A stretch of DNA of 31,917 nt from DATFJC01 sp964528795 (GCA_964528795.1 CAZGUY010000007.1:1-31917), one strand, 5' to 3'. Counted from the first letter of the stretch, positions 15,734-27,132 are shown. The notes: generated from the letters alone by a model not told the origin. A program made the numbers and translations.

Positions 15734-18700
15734 TTATTCGGGCTTGATAAGCTCAGGCAACACAGTTTCAGCGTCTCGACAATAAAATAATTTATAATTA
15801 GTTATTGGGTCATTGTAAAACCATGGGTTCTCACAAACAGTTACATTAATTTTGCCTTTTCCAATAATAGTATCACCTACTGTTGAGGGAGTGTTAACAT
15901 TATCAACTGTTATGTTGGCTTGAGCTACTATATCAGTTGTACCATTTCTATTTCCAACTAAAGCTGTTTCTATATTAGTATTACTACCAGTAATTTGAAC
16001 AATACTTGTATCAGAAAGTCCCCAATTCCAAGTCCAAGTGTATTTATTTTCAACTGGATATATTATAGTATTACCACTTTTAGGGGTAGCAACAAAGTGT
16101 ATTTGAGTATCCTTCTCAAATACACTAATCACATTAGCGGGTTCAATATTAAAATTCTCTTCTGAAATATCAGGTTCTTGAGCATTTAGGTCTATATTAT
16201 CTAAACTACATATCTCATTACCGGTTTCAAATGTCCAACTAACCGACTCATCCATTAGAACACCAAATTCAGATTTTATACCCCCTTTGCCACCTTGGAT
16301 TAATGCTTGGTATTTAGTATTTGGCTCTAAGGCACCTTTAGGTACAAATCGAACTTGTGAATTACCATTTTCATTAACAAATGTTTTAACTGTCATTTCA
16401 ACAGGAACATTTGTTTCGGATTCTTCTTGTTGAGCAGCAATATTAAACAAATTACGTTTTTCAATATTTTCCTGATTATTGTCAGATCGTCCAAGCTCAC
16501 ATAATCCTTGCCTACAACCCAAATCATTATCACGAGAGCTACTAGTAATATTGTCTGGAATAATTAAACTAAAATCACTTAAAATGCCACTTTTTGCTAC
16601 ATTAGAATAATTACCAAAACCATAGTCACCATATTTTGCTCTTATTCTATAAGAATATGACATATTAGGATATAAACCACTGTCCTCATAACTTTTTGTA
16701 TTTGCACCTACTTCTTTGTCCCAAGGCCAACCTAAATCTTCTGGAGCTTGAGTAGGGCGTCTTTCTAATAAAAAGCTGCTCTCATTAACAACCCTACTTT
16801 CATCCCAAGTTAAGGTAACTTCTTGACTACCAGTAATATTAGCTTTTAAATTAGAAGGTGAAGCAGAAGTCGGGACACTAATTCTATCAGAAAAGTCAGA
16901 ACAACTATAATCAGTGCAGGTTTTAATTCTAAAATAATATGTTGTATCAGGTTCTAAGTTATCTATAACGGTTTGGTTTTCCTCTACTAATTTATATGAA
17001 GAACAATATGACCACCTTACCTCATCGGCTGCTATTTGAAAATCTTTAAGATTTAGAGCCATACAACCATCCGCTATTGTACTATAATATACTTTATATT
17101 TATTATAAGCACCAAGATCGTCCCAGTTTAAACTAATCTTTTTTTCTGATTTAGTTGAAGCATAAATATTAGTTGGAGCTGCAACTGGTGCTGAAAGCGT
17201 AGTTGCTACAACTGGTTCTGAATTAGCACAGCCATAATTACTATTAATATAATTATTACTACAAGCAGATATTACATAATAATAAGTGGTTTGTCTGTTT
17301 AAACTACTCTTAGTATAGTTGGTGATGTTGGCATTAAAAGTAGCCACCTTTTCACAATTTGAAAAATCTTCCCCACAACCATCTAAAGAATTAGCTTCAT
17401 ACAGTAAATACTCATCCTCACCACTGACATCGTCCCATTGAAGACTTATACTATTCTCACCCACTCCACTTATTCTTACCTCAGGTGGTCCAAAAGGGGT
17501 AGTTACGGAATCAATTCCAGAAAGATCAGAACAACCAACACTATTACAGGCTTCTACTCTATAATAATAATCCCTACTTGCCTTAACTGATTCATCCAAA
17601 CTAGAAGCCTGATTCTTTTGAGCCACTACCACATTGTCACAATAACCCCAATCGTATTCTTTTGCTTGTATGTTATAACAACCATCTTGACGAGTAGCTC
17701 TTTTTATTCTGTAAGTACTTTCAGTAGCTACATCACTCCAAGTAATTCTAACACTACTATACGATTCTGCTGAAACAGTTAAATTTGAAGGAGTCTCAGG
17801 AGCAGAAATTGCATTAGTAGTAATAACCAAAGCTTCTGAAAAATCAGAACAGCCAACCTCATTACAAGATTTTATTTTATAGTAATATTCTGTTGCTGAA
17901 GCAACATCAGTATCGCTATATGTAGAAACATCTTGTGAAATATTATTTAATATAGTACAGTTATCCCAGTTCAATTCAGTATCCCCATAATTGTATGTAT
18001 CTACTGCCTCACAACCATTAACATTTTTGCTTTTATAAAGTTGATAATTTGTTTCATTAGGAGTATCTTGCCATGATAAATCTACTTGCGAAGAAGTTAC
18101 ACTTTCAACTTTAAAGTCATTTGGTATAAATGGGGGTTGAGTTGTAGCTTTTATTAAAATCTGATTAGAATAACTTGAGCGAGTATTTCCTCTATAAGCT
18201 AGGGTACGATATTGATATGTATTACCCTTAATAATACCCCTTTGATCAGTATATTGAATATAACCATTATTATTAGCACTAACTTCTAAAGTTTCACCAT
18301 TTGACCAATTTTGATCAGATTCTCTCCTCTCTATAATAAAACCATCTTCGGTAGTGCTTTTATCTTTCCAGGACAAATATATTTCTTCTCCAGTTTGAGT
18401 ACTAGCTTGCAAAGAAGATGGAGAAGTTGGAGCAGTGATGATAGATGCTATGTCAGAAAAATTAGAGCAACCGTCTGTGCTACAAGCTTTCACTTTATAG
18501 AAGTACTCTGTTTCTGGAGTTAAGTTTTCGGCAACATAGTTTGTAATATCAGAGTTTGTTTTCTCAATCCAACCACAATTATCCCATGAATTTCTACAAC
18601 CATTTTCGTTTTGGGATTGATAAACCCTATATTCAGTTTCACCTTCTACGTTCGACCAAGTTAATTTTGTCTTTGTATCGGTGGTTTCATCTTCATTTAA

Positions 18701-21700
18701 AGATAAGCCAATAGGTGCATCAGGTGGTAAAACAGGAGTAGACACTACCACCTCATCTGAATAATTTGAACAATTATCACTACTACATGCTTGAATTTGA
18801 TAAACATAATCTGAACCAGGTTCTACTTCTTTATGTAAATATTCCGACAAGCTAGGCTCCTCTGTTTCATTGGTGTTTATAATACCAGAACCATCATTTC
18901 TAATACTGTATTTTATTTTATAAAATTGAGCGTTTGGAGAAGAATCCCAATGAATAGATAAATCAATACTATTATCCTCTCTTACTATTGGCTCTTTAAT
19001 AAATATATTTTTAGGAATTGAAGGAGAAGAAATTGCTTCAGCTACCCCTGACCAACCACTACAGCCTATTTCATTACAAGACCTAATTTTATAATAATAG
19101 AATGTATTTTCTTTAATGTCTTCATCTTTAAAACTAGTTTTATCACCCCTTATAATAGCGTATCTACCACATGAATTCCAACTAACCCAACCCTCCTCTG
19201 ATATACAACCAGCTGAAGAAAGAGAGCGTCTTAGTTCATAACTTAATTGTCTTTCTACGTCGCTCCATTCTAATCTAATAGTTTTATTAGTTACTTCAGA
19301 AACTTGAAAATTAGAAGGTGGGCTTGGTTTTACAGGCAAACATTTACCATCTTCACTAGCTTCATAATACTGTTCACACTCTATAGCTCTCCAATCAGAC
19401 CAGGCTCCCCAAAAACCATTTTCAAGACAAACCCTTTCTCGTCTATAATTTAGAGCATATTTAATATCACCACAATCTTCACAAGTTTCTACTTGGATAT
19501 CGGGAGCCTGACATTGCTCAAGGGCTACCTCTAATGAATTTGATTTTTCTGAACCCCCAAAATCATTACTTCTACTATAAACTCTATAAATATAGTTTTC
19601 TCCCTCTACCACATCTTTATCTGAAAAATAAGTTGTATTAGCTGACAAAACCACTTCTTGTTGCCAACTACTAGCAATACGAAAATCCTTTAATTTACTA
19701 GCGGCTGAGGTAGACTTTTTCTCAACTACAAATTCTTCTTCGTTTAAAGAATTATCTTGCCAATTTAATTTAATCATATCAGAAGAAATATCAAAAAGAC
19801 TTAAGCCGGTTGGTTTATCAGGAGTATCAGGATTTTTAACTAAAACTACATTATCTTTTAANNNNNNNNNNNNNNNNNNNNNNNNNNNNNNNNNNNNNNN
19901 NNNNNNNNNNNNNNNNNNNNNNNNNNNNNNNNNNNNNNNNNNNNNNNNNNNNNNNNNNNNNATAGTTGCCACATCAGTATTACTTGATTGCCAGAACCAA
20001 CTAATATCGTTAACTAATATTTGACAACCTGGTCCAATAGAATTAGCAGTATACTCTTTTATGTTCTCTCCATCTTCTTCGTATAAAATTACACCTTCAA
20101 TCTCGTCCTCAGATAAATCTTCATTTAAATCAACTTTTTCTGGAGAACATACTTTATCTCCTGTAGCAAACCGCCAAGTATAATCATCTAAAGATACTCC
20201 ATCTTCTAAGCCATTTTTATTACCATCTAGTTGACTATCTTCAGAAATAATACCATTCTCACCCGACTTCAAAGTAACTCTATACCATGAATTAGAACTT
20301 AATAAATTATTTGGCTTAAATACAAATTCTTTGTCTCTAACATCTAAAGTACCTTTTATTGGGGAGCAATTTTCACTATTAAAATCCTGCTCTGAAATAT
20401 TACATTTTTCAACTATAACATTATTAGAATTCAAGCCACTAACTAATTTATTAAATCGAGCTCCAATACCAGCATTTCTACAAATTCCTTTTTTATCAGG
20501 CCAAGGCGTAGGGCTTTGATTAGTATCAATACAAGCTTCATCCCTAACCACCATTAAGGTAGTTTCCTCTTTATCTGAAATATCCAAAACTGTAAATGGT
20601 AAACCATTACTTTGTCCTGCAGCATTTAAAATATGGGTTTTGCCTGTTTTTGTTTGTTCTGGAACAACAGCTTGGCTAACCTTTGTATCAGTCCAATCAG
20701 AATAATTGGCTGATTGATTGTTATAAAATAAGGCCTCACTTGATTCCACTTCTTCACCAAACCGGATACCAGAGAAATTAACCCTAGTCTCACCATTATA
20801 ACCTTGTTTTGGATATAAGTTTAAAAGACAAGGACCATTAGCCTGCTCCTTAGTGTTAACAAAGAATTCAAGCTTGTTAATACTATCAACTACCTGGCCA
20901 CTATCTTGATATTTAATAGAAGTAGAAACCACAGGTCTATCATCTATCACAAAATTATCTGGCAGAGTTGTAACAATAAAATTGCTATCATAATTTTCAA
21001 TATTCCCCTTTATTTCATCAAACAACAACTCTTCTGGCTCTGCTACTTTAGAGGCAACACCAGTAAAGCATTTACCATACAATGTAATACATTCACCTGA
21101 ACCACCTTGATCTGGGTCTAAACTATACAAGAAAGGTTTACAAATACAATCTTCTAAATTAGTAACATGAAAATCCCATGCTTTAGAAATAGAATCACCT
21201 TCTATGTTTGTAACTAAGTCAGTATCAACCCTAATATTATAATCAGTGTTATTTTGTAAAACTCCAGAAGCAGGTTCAAAAATAAATACCCTAAAGTCAT
21301 TTACATTGTCAGTATCTTTTATAACAAATTCTCCTATTTTTTCCCCTGAACTATTAGTTATTTCTTTGTTAAAATCACCAGTTTCGGGGTTACCAATATT
21401 AAATGGTGTTATTTTAAAAGAATAAAGGTTTCCTCCCCCGTTCAAGGTCATAGTAACTGTATGTGAATACATCGAAGTATTGAAAATAACCCCTATATCA
21501 GCGCCTGGACAAACATTATCTCCTTGAGGATACCAACCTGAAATTCCAGGAGCACTGTCGTTGGTTTGGAATTCCCAATCAAAATAATTTTCCATTGCGT
21601 TTCCACACAAATCTTCAACCCCACCTACCCTAACTCTATACCATACAAAGGGTTCAAGAACATTTTCGTCTTTTAAATTAAGCATAAAACCATTATCCAT

Positions 21701-22220
21701 GGCTTGTAAGTCCCACTTTTCTTTAGATAAAGTGGTTAAAACATTACCCGCCTTACCATTAATTTTATAAATTTCAATTGAATCATTTATATTTCCATAT
21801 TCATTTAAAATAGAACTTATATCAATGCCTTCGGAAAAATTAACCCTTATGCTAGGTTTTATGGAAACATTTCTATTTGGATAATATTCTGACTCAAAAT
21901 CAGATGTTGGTATTGTAGAAACTATACTTGGTGGTTCTTGATCTGCTTTGTCACCAGTTTCAAAATCCCACCTAAACTCATTTTGTAATTCAGAACAACC
22001 ACCAGCCGCCTTACAGCTTTGTAATAAATTACCATTTACATCATCTATTGATTTTGGCAAGAAAAGAGTATAGGCTGAATTTGAATCAAAATTTGGATGA
22101 TTAAATTGCAAACTATTGCCACTAACTTGCCAGCTACCTGACACATTAGTATTATCCTTTTCAACTTTTAACTCTCCAGCATCTGATAAGTTTTGAATTG
22201 TTTGTTTATTTAAATCATTA
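15734..22220 (-). CDS. Giant surface protein: Ig-like/IPT region followed by about ten FN3 domains, 5' end lost and internally gapped
   Basis: About 2,160 codons are visible, including one 100-N gap. The frame is open to the N run upstream, so the GTG near 22144 is not the true start. The N-terminal third parallels the protein encoded at 22321-25421: SbsA/Big_5-type Ig-like domains (SIVSTIPTSDFES..., INFSEGIDISSILNE-like), then IPT/TIG-type (SLDPDQGGSGECITLYGKCF), a further SbsA-type domain and a W-F-W Ig-like segment cut by the gap. After the gap come about ten FN3 domains, many with a paired-Cys loop (CNEVGCSDFS). One WGAWSDW Cys-rich module interrupts the array. The C-terminal part repeats the SbsA-type plus WTWNWG segment seen before the gap and ends without a membrane anchor. 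Probably an extracellular adhesin. The stated length is only a minimum. Confidence 0.75.
19862..19961. other. Assembly gap (100 N) inside the FN3 giant gene
   Basis: Placeholder of unknown true size between an SbsA/W-F-W Ig-like segment and the FN3 array. No overlap of the flanks is visible. Confidence 0.97.
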
Positions 22221-22320
22221 NNNNNNNNNNNNNNNNNNNNNNNNNNNNNNNNNNNNNNNNNNNNNNNNNNNNNNNNNNNNNNNNNNNNNNNNNNNNNNNN
22301 NNNNNNNNNNNNNNNNNNNN
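22221..22320. other. Assembly gap (100 N) between or within giant surface genes
   Basis: Placeholder of unknown true size. Reading frames are open on both sides, so it may hide the end of one gene and start of another, or the middle of a single gene. Confidence 0.97.
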
Positions 22321-25300
22321 CCTTTAATATTAACAGGTGAATATCCAGCTAATTGTTTATTTGGCTCAATTGAACAAAGAGCAGCTCCAAGTGGCTCTTT
22401 GGTTACTGTCCAATCAAAATTATTACTTTCTAAATTAGCCGACGTTTTAACACTAACTTGAGCCTTATAACTATTTGAATCTTCCGGAAAAGGCAAATTG
22501 TGTGGGACGGATATAATAATTTGTTCATTGCTCCAGGTATCTCCACAAAATTCTGGTAAACTAGCTCCCTGATAAATTCTATCATCTTTTGTAAAGTTTA
22601 CTATACCACTTGTTGATAAAAAGTTTTCACCTCGAATAGTAACCCAAGTTCTTTCTCGACCACTATCTGGAGTTATACTGTCAATTACGGGTGGCTTATA
22701 AAAAGGAACAGGATTAGAAGCCTTTAAGGGATAACCTTCTTCAATTGGTGAAGGAACATACAAAACTACATCTGATACTGAATTAGGTGTTTCAGGGGCT
22801 TTTGCATTAATTGTTGTGTTAGACCAATCTTCTTCTGAAAATTCAGTTAAATTTTTAGAATTCATACTACCATAACCAAAAACAACATAAGAACTTTCTT
22901 GATTATCTCCAAAATTTATTCCTTGTATATTAAATTCTAACCCGGTTTTCCCATTATTTGGAGATAATTTACAAATAGCAGGGTGAAAAGTGTTGTTAAC
23001 AGTAAAATATTTTTCATTACTAGCTGCCCAGCCAGGATCAACAACTTTAACTGGATATGTTTCATCCATTTCTAAACCTTCAGGGACAATAGCAATAATT
23101 TTTTCATCTGACCAGTTATTACAACCGATCTTAGCTATCTTATCTCCAAACTGTACTATACGTTGTCCTTGAGATAAGCCAAAATTATCTCCTGATATTG
23201 TTACGTAAGTGGGAATATCAGGATTATTAGTACCTTGATTAGGGGTAATGCTATCAATGTGGGGTAAGGGATGATCAGTTATTGAAAAAGGTAAACCATT
23301 ACTTGTCCCAACTTCATTGGATACAGTTAATTTTCCAGTTTCTGCTCCCTGAGGAACTAAAGCATTATCAATGGAGGTATTAGTCCAATTTTCATAACTA
23401 GCTTGTTTTTCATTATAAAAAATAACTTGACTAGAATCAGTTTCTTCACCTAACCTTATTCCTTGTAAGTCAACCTTAGTTTTTTGTGGATAACCTTTAT
23501 TTGGGTTAGCCCCAAAAAGACAAGGGCCATTGGCTGTATTATTGGTATTAATATAAAAACTAGTCTTATTGCTTGTAATCTCAGTTCCTGAATCAATATA
23601 GGTTATATTAGTACTAATATCAATATTGTCTCTTTTACTAAAACTTTTAGGAACTACAGTGGTAATATAATTCTTATTATAACCTTGAACTTCACCTTTT
23701 GTTTGATTCTCATTTAAAATAAAATTCAAGTCAGTTGGTTCAGCTGGTTTATGGTCGGTGCCAGTAAAACAAGAACCATGCAAAGTAATACATTCTCCCG
23801 GAGACCCCCTATTTGGGTCAACATACGAAATCCAAGGCGAACATTCGCATGTCTTTAGGGTAGTTGTCGTAAAACTCCAGCTTTTTGACAAAAGGGTACC
23901 TTGCCTATCAATTACTAGATCAGACACTACTTCTACATCATATTTAACATTTTCTTTTAAATCATTGTTTGGATCAAATGAAAAAACCCGAAAACCATTT
24001 GGTTCCGGGTCTAATATTTTGAATTCTCCTATTTTTTTGTTGTCTCTTATTATATTTTTAACATAAGGTTCACCAACTTCTAAAGGATCAATGTCAAAAG
24101 TATAAGAAATTTCTTCTCCAGTTATTGACATTTGAACCCTTTGTTGCTCCATTGTGGTATTAAAAGCAATAGATATATTAGTATCAGGACATACTTTATC
24201 TCCAGTGGGATTCCATGAACTAACTCCAGGGGCATTGTCACTTACTTGAAATTTCCATGACTTTTCTCCTTGCATTTCATTCATACAAAGATCTTCAATA
24301 CCTTGAACATGAATTTCATACCATGAAAAAGATTCAAGTACTTCCCCATTTACAGGAGTTAAATAAAAACCTTTATCTGTCATCTCTACATTCCAATTTT
24401 CATTTGCAATTGTTTCTTCTATTTCACCGTCTCTTCCGTCTAATTTACCCACCCAAATATTGTGAGGGTTTGGTTTATTGTTTTCATTAATAACTGTAGT
24501 AACATCTATACCTTCTGAGAATTCTACTTTTAAATTAGGTTGAGTGGAAACATTTTGGTCAGGGTAAGTTTGAGCTGTTTTGTCAGAAATAGGGTAAGTT
24601 GAAACAATTTTTGGAGAAATTTCATCTAATTTTTCGCCAGTTTCAAAATTCCAAATAAAATTATTGGCTGTTTCAGCACAATCACCTGAAGCTAAACATT
24701 GTTTTAAGGTATTGCCATTGGAGTCTAGGATTGATTTTGGTAAATAAGTACTATAATTTGTATTTTTTTTAAAAAGTTCTGGGTGTTTAAAAATACTTAC
24801 ATTCCCCCTTGTGTTCCAATCTCCTTCTATTGTCCCAGTATCTGATTCAATTCTTAATTGATCCCCTTCTAAGTCTTCAATTGAACTAGAATCAAGAATA
24901 CGGTTAAAAATGGGTTGAATTGCTGAACAAAGATAAACTTGATCTTCATAATCTTCTCCACCATGAGTAGTTTCTATTTCTTTAACACTAAAAACATCTT
25001 CTGGAAATGGTCCTGGACCCGGGCCAGGGCCTGGACCTGGTCCCCCCCCTTCACCTGTTACTCCAGAAAGTCGAGAAATAATAAAGCTTACCACTGCATA
25101 AGATAAAACTATTATTAAAAGACCTATTATACCATTTTTTAAAAGTTTTTTAGCATTTTCGATTTGCTCTGCATTACCCCCCGCTGTCATCCATTTAAAC
25201 CCAGCTACTATTACTATTATAAGGGCAATTAATCCTAAGAGTCCTAAAACAATTCTTATAATGTTACTTATGGTTTGAGTAAAAGTAGTTTCAGTATTAT

Positions 25301-25421
25301 ATCCAATTGTATTTCCTGCTTCGTTTAAACTATTATTAATTTGAATTTGCGCAAAAGCAGGACCGGCAATGACTAATACTAATCCTATTATTAAAACAGG
25401 AACAAACAAACCCCTTTTCAT
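22321..25421 (-). CDS. VirB2/TrbC-like two-helix segment fused to Ig-like and IPT/TIG ectodomain, 3' end lost in a gap
   Basis: About 1,033 residues visible. Signal peptide 1-24 (AGPAFA then Q). Two helices (about 52-74, NIIRIVLGLLGLIALIIVIV; and 95-117) flank the loop AGFKWMTAGGNAEQIENAKK, the typical pattern of VirB2/TrbC-type pilin subunits found in CPR genomes. A Gly/Pro linker (GPGPGPGPGPGPF) then leads to a long ectodomain: SbsA/Big_5-type Ig-like domains (KIVSTYPISDKTAQTYPDQN, VEFSEGIDVTTVINE), then at least five IPT/TIG-type domains (SYVDPNRGSPGECITLHGSC, DSITPNQGTN..., DSITPDSGRERTWVTIRGEN). The last IPT runs into the gap. It starts 14 bp after yqeY. Probably a membrane-anchored surface fibre or adhesin. 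Whether the VirB2-like part polymerises is unknown. Confidence 0.8.
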
Positions 25422-25435
25422 AAAAATATAATTTT

Positions 25436-25894
25436 TTATTTATTTTTTAAAATTTTTTCTACTATCTTCCTTACTTTATTCCCATTAGCTCGTCCTTCTA
25501 GCTTATTCATTACCTTACCCATAACTTTACCAAAGGCTTTTTTAGACTTAGCTCCTATTTCATCAATAGTTTCCTCAACAACTTCTTTAATTTTCTCTTC
25601 AGACAACTCTTCTGGAATATATTTAGATAAGACTTTTAATTCTTTTTCTTCCTTTTTAGCTAAATCATCTCTTTTGCCCCTTTTAAAAGCTTCAATGGAT
25701 TCTTTGTGTTTTTTAGCTTGTTTTTTTAAGAGTTTTAACAAGTGTTTTTCTTTTAATTCTTCCCCTTTCGACTTAAGCTCAATTTTTTTATTTTGAATTT
25801 TGCTTTTTAAATTACGCAAAACTCTTTTTTCAAGATTTTTAGCTTTTTGAACTGCTTGTTTAAAATCTTTTTCTATTTGATTTAATAATTCCAT
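25436..25894 (-). CDS. yqeY: GatB/YqeY domain-containing protein
   Basis: 152 residues, the usual length. Matches the YqeY family: KRDDLAKKEEKELKVLSKYIPEELSEEKI in the middle (helical bundle), then GAKSKKAFGKVMGKVMNKL and GRANGNKVRKIVEKIL at the end. The same helical domain forms the tail of GatB in the Glu-tRNA(Gln)/Asp-tRNA(Asn) amidotransferase, where it contacts tRNA; the free-standing protein's role is not firmly known. It follows rpsU by 19 bp, a pairing widespread in bacteria, and precedes the giant surface genes by 14 bp. No Shine-Dalgarno sequence. Confidence 0.92.
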   Translation of the reverse strand: MELLNQIEKDFKQAVQKAKNLEKRVLRNLKSKIQNKKIELKSKGEELKEKHLLKLLKKQAKKHKESIEAFKRGKRDDLAKKEEKELKVLSKYIPEELSEEKIKEVVEETIDEIGAKSKKAFGKVMGKVMNKLEGRANGNKVRKIVEKILKNK

Positions 25895-25913
25895 AATTTT
25901 ATTTTTTAATATT

Positions 25914-26126
25914 TTATTTGGTCATTTTTCTTCGATAATAAGCATCCTCTCTTTTCTTTTTACTTTCTAAGGTTTGCCTTTTTTTCATATTTTTACTTGG
26001 CTCAGACTGATAATACTGAGATTGCTTATATTTTTTAGGAATACCACTCCTATTTAATTTTTTAGAATAACGTCTCAAAAAAACATTAAAGGGTTCTTTT
26101 GGTTTTCTTTTTACTTCTATAGCCAT
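25914..26126 (-). CDS. rpsU: Small ribosomal subunit protein bS21
   Basis: 70 residues. The start MAIEVKRKPKEPFNVFLRRYSKKLNRSGI matches the bS21 signature (V-x-R-K-x-x-E-x-F-x-x-x-L-R-R-F-x-K-x-x-x-x-S-G), and the tail is very basic. bS21 lies on the 30S platform near the anti-Shine-Dalgarno end of 16S rRNA and assists initiation. That is of interest here because most genes in the first 28 kb have no Shine-Dalgarno sequence. It has its own promoter and leads the yqeY/surface-protein/mre run. Confidence 0.93.
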   Translation of the reverse strand: MAIEVKRKPKEPFNVFLRRYSKKLNRSGIPKKYKQSQYYQSEPSKNMKKRQTLESKKKREDAYYRRKMTK

Positions 26127-26164
26127 AAATATTTTTGTTTATTGTTAATCTTATTAACTTAATT

Positions 26165-26192
26165 ATTATAACACTTTTTTTAATAAATTCAA
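26165..26192 (-). promoter_or_regulatory. Promoter for rpsU-yqeY (and possibly the surface-gene block)
   Basis: On the minus strand TTGAAT (26187-26192), 16-bp spacer, TATAAT (26165-26170) with extended TG, reading TGTTATAAT. The leader is about 32 nt. No terminator is seen downstream until the mre genes, though long read-through is not proven. Confidence 0.65.
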
Positions 26193-26226
26193 AACCTTTT
26201 TGTACACAATATTACAAAAATTAAAA

Positions 26227-27075
26227 TTAACTTATCTTGTCCATAATCCGATTAATATCTTCCTTAGAATAAGCTTCAATAATAATTTTTGTTTTATTTT
26301 TATATTTATTTATTTTTACTTTTGTATCTAAAACATCAGAAAGCCTTTTTTGTTCTTTTTTAAAATCGTTTTTAAAACTAGTTTTAGATTTAGATTTCGT
26401 TTTAATTGATTGTTTGGTTTCTTTAACAGACCAATTCTTTCCTAAAATCCTTCTTAAAAACATTTTTTGTTTTTTACTTGAATCAAGAGACAAAAGTAAC
26501 CTGGCATGTCCTTCGCTTATTTTACCTTGCTTTAGGGCTTCTTTAACATCTTCATCTAATTTTAAAAGTCTTAAAGTATTAGCAACTGATGATCTAGACT
26601 TGCCCAATTTTTTACTAATATCCTCTTGGGTTAGATCATGTTTATTAATAAGTTCTTTATAGGCCTTTGCTTTTTCAATTGGATTTAAATTTTGTCTTTG
26701 AATATTTTCTATTAAAGACAATTCTAGTTGTTGATCATCTTTAACTTCTCTTAAAATAGCAGGGACGGTTTCTTTTTTAAGTCGCTTGCAAGCCCTAAAA
26801 CGTCTTTCACCTGCAATAATTTGAAATTTATCCTCCCCTACTTTTTTCAAAACAAGAGGTTGAAGAAGACCATGTTCTTTTATAGAATTTACTAATTCTT
26901 GCATTTTGCCTTCAGCAAAATTATTCCTTGGCTGTCCTGGGTTGGGTTGAATTTTTTTAACAGGAATATTAAAAATATTATCAGAAGAAACTTCTTGTTT
27001 GGAAAAATCTTTTTTTGACGAAGAATCTCTTTCTGACTGAGGGATTAATGAATTTAAACCTCTTCCTAAAGACAT
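26227..27075 (-). CDS. parB: Chromosome-partitioning protein ParB
   Basis: 282 residues with all expected parts: the N-terminal MSLGRGLNSLI, the ParB/Srx CTPase domain (about 33-125) with PNPGQPR, the GERRFRA box at 89-95 and ENIQRQNLNPIE at 123 onward, then a helix-turn-helix (about 148-170, LTQEDISKKLGKSRSSVANT) and a C-terminal dimerisation domain after a Lys/Ser linker. ParB binds parS, loads CTP, spreads along DNA and works with ParA in origin segregation. It lies 57 bp after parA with an extended -10 between them. No parS-like palindrome was found in the window by eye. Confidence 0.96.
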   Translation of the reverse strand: MSLGRGLNSLIPQSERDSSSKKDFSKQEVSSDNIFNIPVKKIQPNPGQPRNNFAEGKMQELVNSIKEHGLLQPLVLKKVGEDKFQIIAGERRFRACKRLKKETVPAILREVKDDQQLELSLIENIQRQNLNPIEKAKAYKELINKHDLTQEDISKKLGKSRSSVANTLRLLKLDEDVKEALKQGKISEGHARLLLSLDSSKKQKMFLRRILGKNWSVKETKQSIKTKSKSKTSFKNDFKKEQKRLSDVLDTKVKINKYKNKTKIIIEAYSKEDINRIMDKIS

Positions 27076-27109
27076 AAAAATTTAAAAAATAAAATAATTA
27101 TATAGGTTA

Positions 27110-27115
27110 ATTATA
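27110..27115 (-). promoter_or_regulatory. Extended -10 promoter for parB
   Basis: On the minus strand TG-T-TATAAT lies in the parA-parB spacer, with no clear -35. The predicted leader is about 28 nt. Identical in form to the -10 before the thpR-like gene and rpsU. Confidence 0.5.
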
Positions 27116-27132
27116 ACACAGACTATAAAAGA

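Noticed and set aside
22142..22144. GTG start for the FN3 giant gene
   Set aside because: Codons upstream remain open to the gap and align with the paralogous protein, so the real start is in the missing sequence.
26158..27132. parS site near parAB
   Set aside because: No sequence resembling TGTTNCACGTGAAACA was found by eye in this region or elsewhere in the window.
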